From assembly GCA_041181065.1 (NCBI GenBank), contig JBEGQI010000205.1:1-8190 (forward strand): a DNA stretch of 8,190 bases. Reading direction: 5' to 3'. The notes under the pieces are model-generated. The model ran no database searches, was not told the origin of the DNA, and saw nothing but the letters and a program-made list of their open reading frames with translations. The DNA comes from DSYF01 sp041181065 (GTDB lineage Bacteria > Verrucomicrobiota > Verrucomicrobiia > Limisphaerales > DSYF01). The position numbers were made by a program, and so were the translations under genes. Numbering within the stretch: position 1 is the first letter of the stretch; every line of letters starts with the position of its first letter. Below, in pieces: positions 1 to 7,099 of the stretch.

Positions 1-1177
1 CAGCCAGCGGCGGAATGCCCGCGAGCGACACCATCGCCATCGTCAAAGCCGCCGCAAGCAGCGGGGAACGTTGATTCAAACCGGCGAGCCCGTCCAAATC
101 TTCTGCGCCCGTCTCGCGCAACACGAGGGTAATGACCATGAACGCCGCCAGCACGGTGAACAGGTAGCCGGAGAGGTAATAAAGAATCGCCGCGCCGCCG
201 TCCTGAGAATTCGCCAGCCCGGCCATGGCTGCCACACCAAGCAGCAAGTAGCCCGCGTGCGAAATGCTGGAGTAACCGAGCAGGCGCTTCAGGTTTTGCT
301 GCGGCAACGCGCACAAGTTGCCATAGAGGATCGTCGCGGCGGCCACCACTACGAACAGCCAATACCATTGCTGCGCAACCACCGGCACCGCCGTGAACAA
401 CACGCGCAATAGGAGCACAAAGCCCGCCGCCTTGGAGCCGATGGCGAGGAACGCCGTCGTCGGGGTGGGCGCGCCTTGATACACGTCCGGCGCCCAAATC
501 TGGAACGGCACGGCCGCGATCTTGAAGCCGAGGCCGGCGAGCAGGCAGATGAGACCGAACAGGAAAAGTTTATTGCCCGCCAGATTCGCACTCGGGTCCG
601 CGAGCTTGGCTGCGATGTCGCCGAAGTTGAACGCGCCGCTGGTCCCGAAGAGGAACGCGATGCCGAACACCATGAAGGCCGAGGACAGCGCGCCGATGAT
701 GAGATACTTCACGCCGGCTTCGAGCGACGGTGCCTTGCCGCGTTGAAAGCTGACGAGCACGTAGAACGTGACGGTGATGAGTTCGAGCGCGACGAACAGG
801 AGCGCAAAGTCGTTGGCCGAAGCGGCGAACATCATGCCCGCCGCGGCGAACAGGATGAGCGAATAATATTCCGAGATGCCCGCCGCAATGCGGTCAGAGA
901 ATTCGACTGCCATCAAGAGCACAAGAATCGTGGCGATGAGGAAGAAGCGTTTGAAGAACACCGCCGTGCCATCGAGGATGAACATGCGGCCGAACGCGAA
1001 CTGCGGTTCCGTGGGCAGCGCCGTCATGAAGCTGCAAATGAGGATGGCGCCCACGCCCGCCGCGGCGAGATAGCCGAGCCCGCGCTTGCGCTCCGCCGGG
1101 AGCCAGAGGTCCGCCAGCAGCACACCCAAGCCGAGGACGATCAGCGTCAATTCGTGTTTCAGCAAGACAACGTTCAT
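1..1177 (-). CDS. nuoN: NADH-quinone oxidoreductase subunit N (3' end outside window)
   Basis: Antiporter-like proton-pumping subunit nearest to NuoK. The frame is open from the ATG at 1177-1175 to the window edge, giving 392 residues, so roughly the last 90 are missing relative to the E. coli length of about 485. I translated it by hand; it begins MNVVLLKHELTLIVLGLGVL. Key residues are present: Glu132 (FVALELITVTFY, E. coli Glu133), Lys157 in TM6 (EAGVKYLIIGALSSAF), Lys219 in TM7 (GLGFKIAAVPFQIWAPDVYQ, E. coli Lys217) and Lys249 in TM8 (TAFLAIGSKAAGF, E. coli Lys247). The GYSSISHAGY motif is at 301-310. The visible end, AGIPPLA, is just before the TM12 lysine segment, which is therefore not seen. 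The start codon overlaps the nuoM stop by four bases (ATGA) and has a strong GGAGGG six bases upstream. The gene is the normal last member of nuo operons. Confidence 0.97.
   Translation of the reverse strand, partial: MNVVLLKHELTLIVLGLGVLLADLWLPAERKRGLGYLAAAGVGAILICSFMTALPTEPQFAFGRMFILDGTAVFFKRFFLIATILVLLMAVEFSDRIAAGISEYYSLILFAAAGMMFAASANDFALLFVALELITVTFYVLVSFQRGKAPSLEAGVKYLIIGALSSAFMVFGIAFLFGTSGAFNFGDIAAKLADPSANLAGNKLFLFGLICLLAGLGFKIAAVPFQIWAPDVYQGAPTPTTAFLAIGSKAAGFVLLLRVLFTAVPVVAQQWYWLFVVVAAATILYGNLCALPQQNLKRLLGYSSISHAGYLLLGVAAMAGLANSQDGGAAILYYLSGYLFTVLAAFMVITLVLRETGAEDLDGLAGLNQRSPLLAAALTMAMVSLAGIPPLA
1174..1177 (-). other. nuoM/nuoN 4-base start-stop overlap (ATGA)
   Basis: The ATG start of nuoN and the TGA stop of nuoM share bases in the tetranucleotide ATGA. 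With the GGAGGG just upstream, this points to coupled translation of the two antiporter-like subunits. Confidence 0.92.
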
Positions 1178-2721
1178 CGCGTGCCCTCCGTGGCATTGCC
1201 GACCGCCGCAGTATTCACTGTCGCTGCCTTGGCGTTAACCATGTTCACAATCTTCTCCGCGTCCGGCGTGATCTTGCTGGTCAACAGGCTCGGCACGAAG
1301 CCGAACACCAGCAGCGCCGCCAGCAACAGCACGAACGGCAGTTTGCGCCAGGGATTTGTCGCGTCGACTACGCCGGCCCACTTGTCAGCCACTGGTCCGT
1401 GCAACACGGCCCGCACGGCGCGCAGCATGTAAACCGCGCCGATGACCAACGCACCCCAAACGGCGAACACCATGATGACGCGCAATGTCGGTTGGCTCCA
1501 GGCGCCGAAGAACACGCTCGCTTCACCGGCGAAATTCGCGAAGCCCGGCAAGCCGCAACCCGCCATCGCCGCCATTATGAGCGCCGCGCCGATGAATGGC
1601 AGTTTGCGGAGCAGGCCGCCGAGTTCCTTCGTCTCGAGCGTGCCGGTTTGGTTATAGAGATAGCCGGTCAGGCCGAAGGTCAGCGCCGCGAGGAAACCGT
1701 GCGCAATCATCACGAGCACCGCACCGGTCACGCCAATAAGATTCAAGGTCGCGATGCCTAGGAAAATGAAGCCCATGTGCGCCACGCTCGAATTGCCGAT
1801 GAGCAGGTTCAGGTCGCGTTGACGCATCGCGGTGAAGCCACACCAAATTATGTTGCCGAGGCAGAGCCACGCGAGGATTTGCATCCAGCCTTGCGCCGTC
1901 TCGGGCATCAACGGAATCGCGACGCGGATGAGACCGTAGAGACCGAACTTCTTGAGCACACCCGCGTGGAGCATCGCCGCGGCGGAGGGCGCGGAGCCGT
2001 AACCGAGCGGCGCCCACGAGTGGAATGGCCAGAGCGAAACGAGGATGCCGAATCCGAACAGCAACAGCGGGAAGATGAGTTTTGCTGCCGCAGCCGGCAG
2101 CGGATTCGCCGCGATGTGCTGCGTCAAAGCCGGGATACTGAACGTGTGCGCACCGGATTGCACATAGAGCAGGATCAGACCCGCCAAGGCGATGAGCGCG
2201 CCAACGCTGAGATAAAGCGTGATCTGGAACGTGGCGAAGTTCTTCCGTTCGCCGCGGCCCCAGACGCCGATCATGATGAACGTCGGCACCAGCGCGAGTT
2301 CGTGGAAGAAGTAGAAGAAGAACAGGTCCAGCGAGGCGAACGCCGCCAGGATGCCACCACTCATCACGAGCAGCAGGATGTAAAATTCCTTCTCGCGAGT
2401 CTTGATTTCCCACGAGCAGCACGCCGCCGCGAACGCCACGATCGCGCCCATGAGCACGAGCCCGACGTTGATGCCGTCCACGCCGACGAAGTAGCTGATG
2501 CCGAGCGATTCCACCCACGGAACTTGTTGCACGAAGCGGTAGCCGTCGGCATTCACTTCGGCGCCGGGGAACAGCAGGAACATCTTGATCGCCAGCAACG
2601 CCGAGATCGCCGTGGCGCCGAGCGCAACGAGGCGCATGACGAAGCGGTAATTGCGCGGCACGAACGCCAGCACCACCGCCGCCAACAGCGGCCAGCCAAG
2701 GATGTAGGTCAACGTGGACAT
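1174..2721 (-). CDS. nuoM: NADH-quinone oxidoreductase subunit M (middle antiporter-like subunit, atypical proton channel)
   Basis: Middle antiporter-like subunit of the membrane arm, related to MrpD. Length is 515 residues with about 14 hydrophobic helices, as usual. Identity is supported by the TM5 Glu141 (FFHELALVPTFIMIGVWG), NSSVAHMGFIFLGI with His315, HGFLAALTFGLTGYLY with His341, and the TM12 segment GLPGFANFAGEASVFFG with Glu400, which corresponds to E. coli Glu407. In TM7 the sequence reads FGILVSLWPFHSWAPLGY: the family lysine (E. coli Lys234) is Leu227 here, and the Asp normally found after the WLP/WAP motif is Leu239. TM8 keeps the E. coli Lys265 equivalent as Lys258, with an extra Lys257 before it. 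In TM6 the usual lysine appears to be Gln166. The frame is intact, so this is a divergent NuoM type and not a broken gene. The C-terminal tail after about residue 485 is hydrophilic (Asn, Thr, Ala). The start is three bases after the nuoL stop with GGAAG seven bases upstream; the stop overlaps the nuoN start. Confidence 0.96.
   Translation of the reverse strand: MSTLTYILGWPLLAAVVLAFVPRNYRFVMRLVALGATAISALLAIKMFLLFPGAEVNADGYRFVQQVPWVESLGISYFVGVDGINVGLVLMGAIVAFAAACCSWEIKTREKEFYILLLVMSGGILAAFASLDLFFFYFFHELALVPTFIMIGVWGRGERKNFATFQITLYLSVGALIALAGLILLYVQSGAHTFSIPALTQHIAANPLPAAAAKLIFPLLLFGFGILVSLWPFHSWAPLGYGSAPSAAAMLHAGVLKKFGLYGLIRVAIPLMPETAQGWMQILAWLCLGNIIWCGFTAMRQRDLNLLIGNSSVAHMGFIFLGIATLNLIGVTGAVLVMIAHGFLAALTFGLTGYLYNQTGTLETKELGGLLRKLPFIGAALIMAAMAGCGLPGFANFAGEASVFFGAWSQPTLRVIMVFAVWGALVIGAVYMLRAVRAVLHGPVADKWAGVVDATNPWRKLPFVLLLAALLVFGFVPSLLTSKITPDAEKIVNMVNAKAATVNTAAVGNATEGTR
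1184..1189 (-). promoter_or_regulatory. Shine-Dalgarno sequence of nuoN
   Basis: On the minus strand this reads GGAGGG, followed by six bases (CACGCG) and the nuoN ATG. It is the strongest ribosome binding site seen in the window. It lies inside the end of the nuoM coding region and fixes the nuoN start at the ATGA overlap, allowing independent ribosome loading in addition to coupling. Confidence 0.8.
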
Positions 2722-2724
2722 GGA

Positions 2725-4608
2725 TTATCTTCCGAGCACAAAGAACAGCACCACCGCCGCGCCGAGCACGAACAGGAAGGCGTAGGTCTGGAGGTTGCCG
2801 TTCTGCACGAGCCGCAACGCGCGGCCAAACAAATCCGTTCCGCTGGAAACGCCACGCACGGCGGCAAAGCCAATAATCCAGCGATCGAACCAATCCGTCA
2901 CGGCGGCCACGGTGTCGTGGGCCTTGATGACGGTGGCTGCGTAAAGTTCGTCGAAGTAGAAACGGTTGGCCATGGCGCGGGACAGGCCACCGAGCTTCGC
3001 GGGCAACGGGTCTTCCTTCGCCTTGGCGTAGAATTTCCATGCGGCGAAAAGACCGATGACGAATGCTGCAAAACCACAAAAAGCAGCTAACGCTGCATGA
3101 TGGAACGGATAAACAAGCTGCTCAAATAAGCCGTGCGGTAATGGATCCTTACTTTCAGGCGGGAAGTAACCACTGAACAGATTTTCAATGCCTATGACTC
3201 CGGCAATAATGCTCAACACCGCAAGCGCGCGGAGTGGCCATATCATTACCCACGGCGATTCATGCGCATGGCCCGCTTCGTGAGTTTTTTCCCCGCCAAG
3301 GAAGGCAACAAACACTAAGCGGAACATGTAGAAAGTGGTTAGCGCAGACACGCCAACGCCGAGGACGAACAACGGCAAACTCTCATGCATTGCTGCTGCG
3401 AGAATTGCATCCTTTGAATAGAAACCGCTGAGCCCCGGGAAGCCCGCCAGCGCCAGCGTGCCGACCATGAAGGTCCAGAACGTCACGGGCATCTTTTTGC
3501 GCAGGCCGCCCATCTTCCAGATGTCCTGCTCGTGGTGCACCGCGTGGATGACCGAACCGGCGCCGAGGAACAACAGCGCCTTGAAGAACGCATGCGTCGT
3601 CAGATGGAACATGCCGGCTTGCGGCGCGGTCAGGCCCACGCCCATGACCATGTAGCCAAGCTGTGAAAGCGTCGAGTAAGCGAGGATGCGCTTGATGTCG
3701 TTTTGCTGAACCGCAATCAGCGCGGCGAGCAACGCGGTGAAGCCGCCAATCCACGAGATGACTTCAAGTGCGTGAGAGCCGGGCACATCGAGCAGAAAAA
3801 ACACGCGGCACAACATGTAAACACCCGCAGCCACCATCGTCGCGGCGTGGATAAGTGCGCTGACGGGCGTCGGGCCTTCCATAGCGTCCGGCAACCAGAC
3901 GTGCAGAGGGAATTGGGCGGACTTACCCATCGCACCGCAGAAGACGAGCAGGCCACCAATCGTTGCCATTGCGCCGAGCGCCGCCGGATTTTCCACGAGC
4001 TTCGTCTGAAGTTCGCCAAAGTTCAGCGAGCCAACCGCGGCCCACACGACAAGAATGCCGAGCATAAAGCCGAAGTCGCCCAGGCGGTTAGTGATGAACG
4101 CCTTCTTCGCTGCGTCGGCAGCGCTGGCCTTTTCATACCAGAAGCCGATGAGCAGGTAGCTGGACACGCCGACCAGTTCCCACGAGATGAACATCTGGAG
4201 GAAATTGTTCGCCAGCACGATGCCAAGCATCGAGAACGTGAACAGGCTCAGGCTCGCGAAGAACCGGCTGAAGCAGCGGTCGTCGTGCATGTAGCCCCAC
4301 GAATAGATATGGATTGCGCTGCCCACGCCGGTCACGACGAGGAGCATCATCAGGCTCAGCGGATCGAGGCGCAGACCGAACTCGGCCTTCAATGCACCGA
4401 TCTCCAGCCAGTTCAGGGAAACTTCCTTCACCGTCGGCTCAAAGCTGTTCACGAAGATGAACACCACGCTCAGGATGAACCCGATGACGATGGCGCTGAC
4501 AGAGAGCGTGGCGCTGGTCTTGCGGTCCTGCTGCGTGAAAAGCGTTATAACCACCGCTGCGAGCAGCGGCAGAAACAAGATGATCCAAGGCAGGAATTGC
4601 AGGTGCAT
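2725..4608 (-). CDS. nuoL: NADH-quinone oxidoreductase subunit L (distal antiporter-like proton pump)
   Basis: The distal antiporter-like subunit of the complex I membrane arm, related to MrpA. Length is 627 residues, normal for the family. All main proton-path residues align with E. coli, several at identical numbers: Glu144 (FISWELVGVSS), Asp178 (RLGDFGF), Lys229 (GAMGKSAQFPLHVWLPDA), His254 (SALIHAATM), His335 and His339, Lys343 (HAFFKALLF), Lys399 and Asp400 (GFYSKDAIL). After the 14 core helices comes a C-terminal part (about residues 505-627) with the NRFYFDELY motif at 548-556, corresponding to the long lateral helix and the final anchoring helix. The ATG at 4608 was chosen because the protein begins directly with the first hydrophobic helix and lies two bases after the nuoK stop. 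The same frame stays open upstream to 5079, but that part overlaps nuoK and nuoJ and has no family resemblance. A stretch at about 3061-3420 has distinctly lower GC. No good Shine-Dalgarno sequence precedes it; coupling to nuoK is likely. Confidence 0.98.
   Translation of the reverse strand: MHLQFLPWIILFLPLLAAVVITLFTQQDRKTSATLSVSAIVIGFILSVVFIFVNSFEPTVKEVSLNWLEIGALKAEFGLRLDPLSLMMLLVVTGVGSAIHIYSWGYMHDDRCFSRFFASLSLFTFSMLGIVLANNFLQMFISWELVGVSSYLLIGFWYEKASAADAAKKAFITNRLGDFGFMLGILVVWAAVGSLNFGELQTKLVENPAALGAMATIGGLLVFCGAMGKSAQFPLHVWLPDAMEGPTPVSALIHAATMVAAGVYMLCRVFFLLDVPGSHALEVISWIGGFTALLAALIAVQQNDIKRILAYSTLSQLGYMVMGVGLTAPQAGMFHLTTHAFFKALLFLGAGSVIHAVHHEQDIWKMGGLRKKMPVTFWTFMVGTLALAGFPGLSGFYSKDAILAAAMHESLPLFVLGVGVSALTTFYMFRLVFVAFLGGEKTHEAGHAHESPWVMIWPLRALAVLSIIAGVIGIENLFSGYFPPESKDPLPHGLFEQLVYPFHHAALAAFCGFAAFVIGLFAAWKFYAKAKEDPLPAKLGGLSRAMANRFYFDELYAATVIKAHDTVAAVTDWFDRWIIGFAAVRGVSSGTDLFGRALRLVQNGNLQTYAFLFVLGAAVVLFFVLGR
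2729..2733 (-). promoter_or_regulatory. Probable Shine-Dalgarno sequence of nuoM
   Basis: On the minus strand this reads GGAAG, seven bases before the nuoM ATG, inside the last codons of nuoL. The match is moderate; it supports the chosen nuoM start together with the three-base gap after the nuoL stop. Confidence 0.5.
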
Positions 4609-4610
4609 CG

Positions 4611-4916
4611 TCAAAGTTTCAGGGTCGTCAAATCCTCGACATGCGTGGTCTGGCGGCGGCGGAACAGCGCGACAATCAGCGCCAGCCCGACGGCGACCTC
4701 CGCCGCGGCCACGGTGATGATGAAGAACACCATGACCTGGCCATCGAGGTTGTTGTTGAAGCGCGAGAACGCGACCAGCGCGAGGTTCGCCGCGTTGAGC
4801 ATCAGCTCGAGCGACATATAAATAACGAGGATGTTCCGGCGCGTGATGACGCCGAGCAGGCCCAGTGCGAACAGCACCGCGCTGACCACGAGATAATGTT
4901 CGAGGCCGATGTTCAC
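4611..4916 (-). CDS. nuoK: NADH-quinone oxidoreductase subunit K
   Basis: Small three-helix membrane subunit homologous to MrpC of Na+/H+ antiporters, carrying the membrane acidic residues that connect the quinone chamber to the antiporter-like subunits. Length is 101 residues, as is usual. The two conserved intramembrane glutamates are present as Glu37 (in IYMSLELMLNAANL) and Glu73 (in TVAAAEVAVGLAL), matching E. coli Glu36 and Glu72; the loop arginines Arg26-Arg27 are also kept. The start codon is GTG at 4916-4914, overlapping the nuoJ stop; an AAGGA six bases upstream and the family's N-terminal length support it. The TGA stop is followed two bases later by the nuoL ATG. Confidence 0.97.
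   Translation of the reverse strand: MNIGLEHYLVVSAVLFALGLLGVITRRNILVIYMSLELMLNAANLALVAFSRFNNNLDGQVMVFFIITVAAAEVAVGLALIVALFRRRQTTHVEDLTTLKL
4913..4916 (-). other. nuoJ/nuoK 4-base start-stop overlap (GTGA)
   Basis: The GTG start of nuoK and the TGA stop of nuoJ share bases in the tetranucleotide GTGA. Such overlaps are a usual sign of translational coupling by terminating ribosomes, keeping subunit ratios fixed. Confidence 0.9.
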
Positions 4917-5422
4917 TTGAGATCCTTTTTGCTGAGCAACACCACGCCGACCATCGCCACGAGCAGGAGCACCGAGACGATTTCAAACGGCAGGAGGTAT
5001 TTCGTGAACAGCAGTTTTCCGAGTTCGACGGTCGAACCTTCGACGTTGGCCACCGTGCCCGCGCCCGGCTTCGCGGCAAGCAAGCTACGGATGAAGATGG
5101 CGAGGATGGAACCCACGGAGACCAAACCCGCGACGAGCGCCAGACCCTTGACCTTGCGGCGTTGTTCTTCCTTCAGGTCGAGCAACATGATGACGAAGAG
5201 GAACAGCACCATCACGGCGCCCGCGTAAACGAGGATCTGCACCGCCGCGAGGAAGAACGCGTGCAGCAACGTGAACAGGCCCGCGAGGCAGCCCATCGTC
5301 AGCACAAGGAACATCGCGCTGGTGACCGGACTACGGCTGAACGGATTCGCCACGACCATGATCGCGAAGATCACGGCCAGCGCGGCGAACAGATAGAACA
5401 AGTATGGTTGGATGTCCTGCAT
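4913..5422 (-). CDS. nuoJ: NADH-quinone oxidoreductase subunit J
   Basis: Small membrane subunit of complex I, packed between NuoH and the NuoK/NuoN side of the arm. In known structures its third helix contains a pi-bulge and takes part in coupling quinone reduction to proton transfer. The 169-residue product shows about five hydrophobic segments. The most conserved stretch is VQILVYAGAVMVLFLFVIML at residues 61-80, including the family Tyr66 and the GAVMVLFLFV core. A second family signature, LPFEIVSVLLLVAMVGVVLL, is at 144-163 and ends in the basic tail SKKDLK. The loop around residues 117-137 (Ala, Gly, Val and Thr rich) is the variable region. The ATG lies one base after the nuoI stop. 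The TGA stop overlaps the GTG start of nuoK by four bases (GTGA), so nuoK translation is probably coupled to nuoJ. Confidence 0.97.
   Translation of the reverse strand: MQDIQPYLFYLFAALAVIFAIMVVANPFSRSPVTSAMFLVLTMGCLAGLFTLLHAFFLAAVQILVYAGAVMVLFLFVIMLLDLKEEQRRKVKGLALVAGLVSVGSILAIFIRSLLAAKPGAGTVANVEGSTVELGKLLFTKYLLPFEIVSVLLLVAMVGVVLLSKKDLK
4923..4927 (-). promoter_or_regulatory. Shine-Dalgarno sequence deciding the GTG start of nuoK
   Basis: On the minus strand this reads AAGGA, six bases before the GTG at 4916-4914. The first ATG codon further downstream would remove the first helix, so this site supports GTG as the real start. It lies within the last codons of nuoJ. Confidence 0.7.
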
Positions 5423-5423
5423 T

Positions 5424-5981
5424 TCAGGGCTTCACCGGGAAATTCTCCTGCTCTTTGGCTTCCTCCAGTTTGTGTTTCCACTTCTGGGTGCCGGCGTGTG
5501 TGCCGCCGAGCGACAGGAGTTTTTCCTTGTTGTAAATCATCTCGGCGCGGTTCGTGCCGACGTGCGACCAGTCCTTCTGCAGGAAGATCGCCTCCTCCGG
5601 GCAGACTTCCTGGCAATAGCCGCAGAAGATGCAGCGGAGCATGTTGATCTCGAATTCGGCGGGCATCTTCTCCGCGTTCGGGCGGTCGGCTTGTTTGCCG
5701 GTCGGGCCGGGCGGCGTGATCTTGATGGCCTTGGGCGGGCAGACGAATTCGCAAAGCTGGCAGGAGACACACTTGGTGTTGCCTTCCTGATCCTTCACGA
5801 GGTAGGGCGCGCCGCGATAGCCCTCAGGCACGACCCAGCGTTCCTCGGGATATTGCATCGTGACCGGCTGGCGCTTGAAGACGACCTTGATGAAATGCCG
5901 CGCGGTCACCTTGAATCCGCCGAGCACGGCCGGAATGTAAAGGCGCTCCCAAAAATTCAGTTTTTTGCGTTCGACAATCAT
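5424..5981 (-). CDS. nuoI: NADH-quinone oxidoreductase subunit I (two [4Fe-4S] clusters, N6a/N6b)
   Basis: Peripheral-arm ferredoxin-like subunit that carries electrons towards the terminal cluster N2 (in NuoB) near the quinone site. It has 185 residues. Two classical [4Fe-4S] motifs are intact: CVSCQLCEFVCPP with Cys71, 74, 77 and 81, and CIFCGYCQEVCPE with Cys117, 120, 123 and 127. In the usual pattern, each motif supplies three ligands to one cluster and the final Cys to the other. The sequence FEINMLRC before the second motif is typical of NuoI/Nqo9. The linker between the motifs is rich in Pro, Gly and Lys and about as long as in Thermus Nqo9. The C-terminal tail (about residues 165-185) is charged, with many Lys and Glu. 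The ATG start is preceded by CGGAG eight bases upstream, supporting this start. The TGA stop is separated from the nuoJ ATG by a single base. Confidence 0.98.
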   Translation of the reverse strand: MIVERKKLNFWERLYIPAVLGGFKVTARHFIKVVFKRQPVTMQYPEERWVVPEGYRGAPYLVKDQEGNTKCVSCQLCEFVCPPKAIKITPPGPTGKQADRPNAEKMPAEFEINMLRCIFCGYCQEVCPEEAIFLQKDWSHVGTNRAEMIYNKEKLLSLGGTHAGTQKWKHKLEEAKEQENFPVKP

Positions 5982-5985
5982 CTGC

Positions 5986-7098
5986 TTAACTCCGGCTCTT
6001 GAACCACAGCCAGACCGCCGTGATGACGATGTTCACCAACGCCAGCGGCATGAATCGCCGCCAGCCGAGATCCATCAATTGATCATAGCGGAAGCGCGGC
6101 CACATCCAGCGGACCCAGATGATGGTGAACACAAACGCCACGACCTTCACAAAGAAAATCCCGATGTGCAGCAGCCCGCCGAGGATGCCCTGCGCCGGCT
6201 GGTCGAGCCCAAACCACGGCAACGTCCAGCCGCCGAAGAACAACGTCACCATCATCGCCGAGGCGGCAATCATGTTCGCGTATTCGCCCATGAAGAAGAG
6301 CGCGAACTTGATGGAGCTGTATTCGATGTTGTAGCCGCCCGCGAGTTCCTGCTCGGCTTCGGGCAAGTCGAACGGCGTGCGGTTCGTCTCAGCGAACGCC
6401 GACACCATGAAGATGAAGAACGAAAGCGCGAGCATCGGGCTCTGGAACACGAGCCAGTTCGGCAGGCGAACGCCGCCGAGGAAATCCGGCAACCAATTCA
6501 CGTAGCCGGTTTGCGTGCCGATGACCTGACTGAGATTCAGATCGCCAACCCACAGAAAAATCGGGATGACGGACAAACCCATCGCGAGTTCGTAGCTGAT
6601 AAGCTGCGCGCTCGACCGGATGCCGCCGAGGAAAGGATATTTGGAATTCGCCGCGTAGCCCGCGAGCACGATGCCATACACACCGAGCGAGACGATGCCG
6701 AACGTGTAGAGGATGCCGACGTTCAGATTGGCGATGACCATCTGCTGTTTGCCGAGCGTCGAGCCGAACGGAATCACCGCGATCGTCATCAGCGCCGGAA
6801 TCATCGCCACGGCGGGTGCCAGCCAGAAATACACTTTGCGCACGTGGTCAGGCGTGAAGTCTTCCTTCAGGAACGCCTTGATGCCGTCGCACGCCGGCTG
6901 GAGCAAGCCGAAGGGGCCCGCGCGATTCGGACCGACACGGTCTTGGATCGCGGCCGCGACCTTGCGTTCGACCCACACCGCATAGGCCACGCACGACATC
7001 AGCACCGAGAAGACGCCAAGGATCTTGATGCCGCTGAACAGCAGGAACTGCTGCGTGGCACCCAGCCCATTGATCCAGTTGTTGATCGCGTCAATCAT
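5986..7098 (-). CDS. nuoH: NADH-quinone oxidoreductase subunit H (quinone-chamber membrane subunit)
   Basis: Membrane subunit that lines the quinone-binding chamber and connects the peripheral arm to the proton-pumping arm in the cytoplasmic membrane. The 370-residue product has the usual length and several hydrophobic segments (about eight expected in the family). Family hallmarks are visible: WVERKVAAAIQDRVGPNRAG at residues 42-61 (first helix end and loop, with Glu44, Arg45 and the GPNR segment), the DGIKAFLKED segment at 71-80, and the acidic quinone-site loop SAFAETNRTPFDLPEAEQEL at 233-252 with Glu237, Arg240, Glu246, Glu248 and Glu251. A conserved GGYNIEYSSIKFALFFMGEY stretch follows at 254-273. 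The ATG lies one base after the nuoG stop and the TAA stop lies four bases before the nuoI start, so the gene is probably translated by coupling; no strong Shine-Dalgarno sequence precedes it. No missing key residue was noticed. Confidence 0.98.
   Translation of the reverse strand: MIDAINNWINGLGATQQFLLFSGIKILGVFSVLMSCVAYAVWVERKVAAAIQDRVGPNRAGPFGLLQPACDGIKAFLKEDFTPDHVRKVYFWLAPAVAMIPALMTIAVIPFGSTLGKQQMVIANLNVGILYTFGIVSLGVYGIVLAGYAANSKYPFLGGIRSSAQLISYELAMGLSVIPIFLWVGDLNLSQVIGTQTGYVNWLPDFLGGVRLPNWLVFQSPMLALSFFIFMVSAFAETNRTPFDLPEAEQELAGGYNIEYSSIKFALFFMGEYANMIAASAMMVTLFFGGWTLPWFGLDQPAQGILGGLLHIGIFFVKVVAFVFTIIWVRWMWPRFRYDQLMDLGWRRFMPLALVNIVITAVWLWFKSRS
5989..5993 (-). promoter_or_regulatory. Probable Shine-Dalgarno sequence of nuoI
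   Basis: The minus strand carries GCCGGAGTTAAGCAG before the nuoI ATG; the GGAG core is at 5993-5990 and ends eight bases from the start codon. It overlaps the last codons of nuoH and supports the ATG at 5981-5979. Confidence 0.6.
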
Positions 7099-7099
7099 C

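Noticed and set aside
476..1432. 318-codon open frame on the plus strand opposite nuoN and the end of nuoM
   Set aside because: The product is extremely rich in Glu, Arg, His and Gln and resembles no known fold. This is what the complement of hydrophobic membrane-protein codons gives in GC-rich DNA. It lies fully antisense to two clear genes.
1986..2060. NuoM TM7 change as a sequencing or frameshift error
   Set aside because: The frame is continuous through the region, the flanking residues (PFHSW, LHAGVLKKFGLYG) are conserved, and turning the Leu codon CTC into a lysine codon would need several base changes.
1652..3079. 475-codon open frame on the minus strand in another frame across nuoM and nuoL
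   Set aside because: Arg-, Ala- and Pro-rich out-of-frame translation of two clear genes; spans the nuoL/nuoM boundary and has no membrane or domain pattern.
1777..3090. 437-codon open frame on the plus strand opposite nuoM and nuoL
   Set aside because: Same charged, low-complexity antisense composition (Arg, Glu, His, Asp, Gln), covering two well-conserved genes; no start signal or family motif.
3703..4821. 372-codon open frame on the plus strand opposite nuoL and nuoK
   Set aside because: Antisense shadow with the same Glu/Arg/His/Gln-rich composition and no recognisable domain.
4609..5079. N-terminal extension of nuoL (same frame open up to 5079)
   Set aside because: This part is an out-of-frame reading of nuoK and nuoJ, rich in Arg and Ser. 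The conserved NuoL protein begins at the ATG at 4608, two bases after the nuoK stop.
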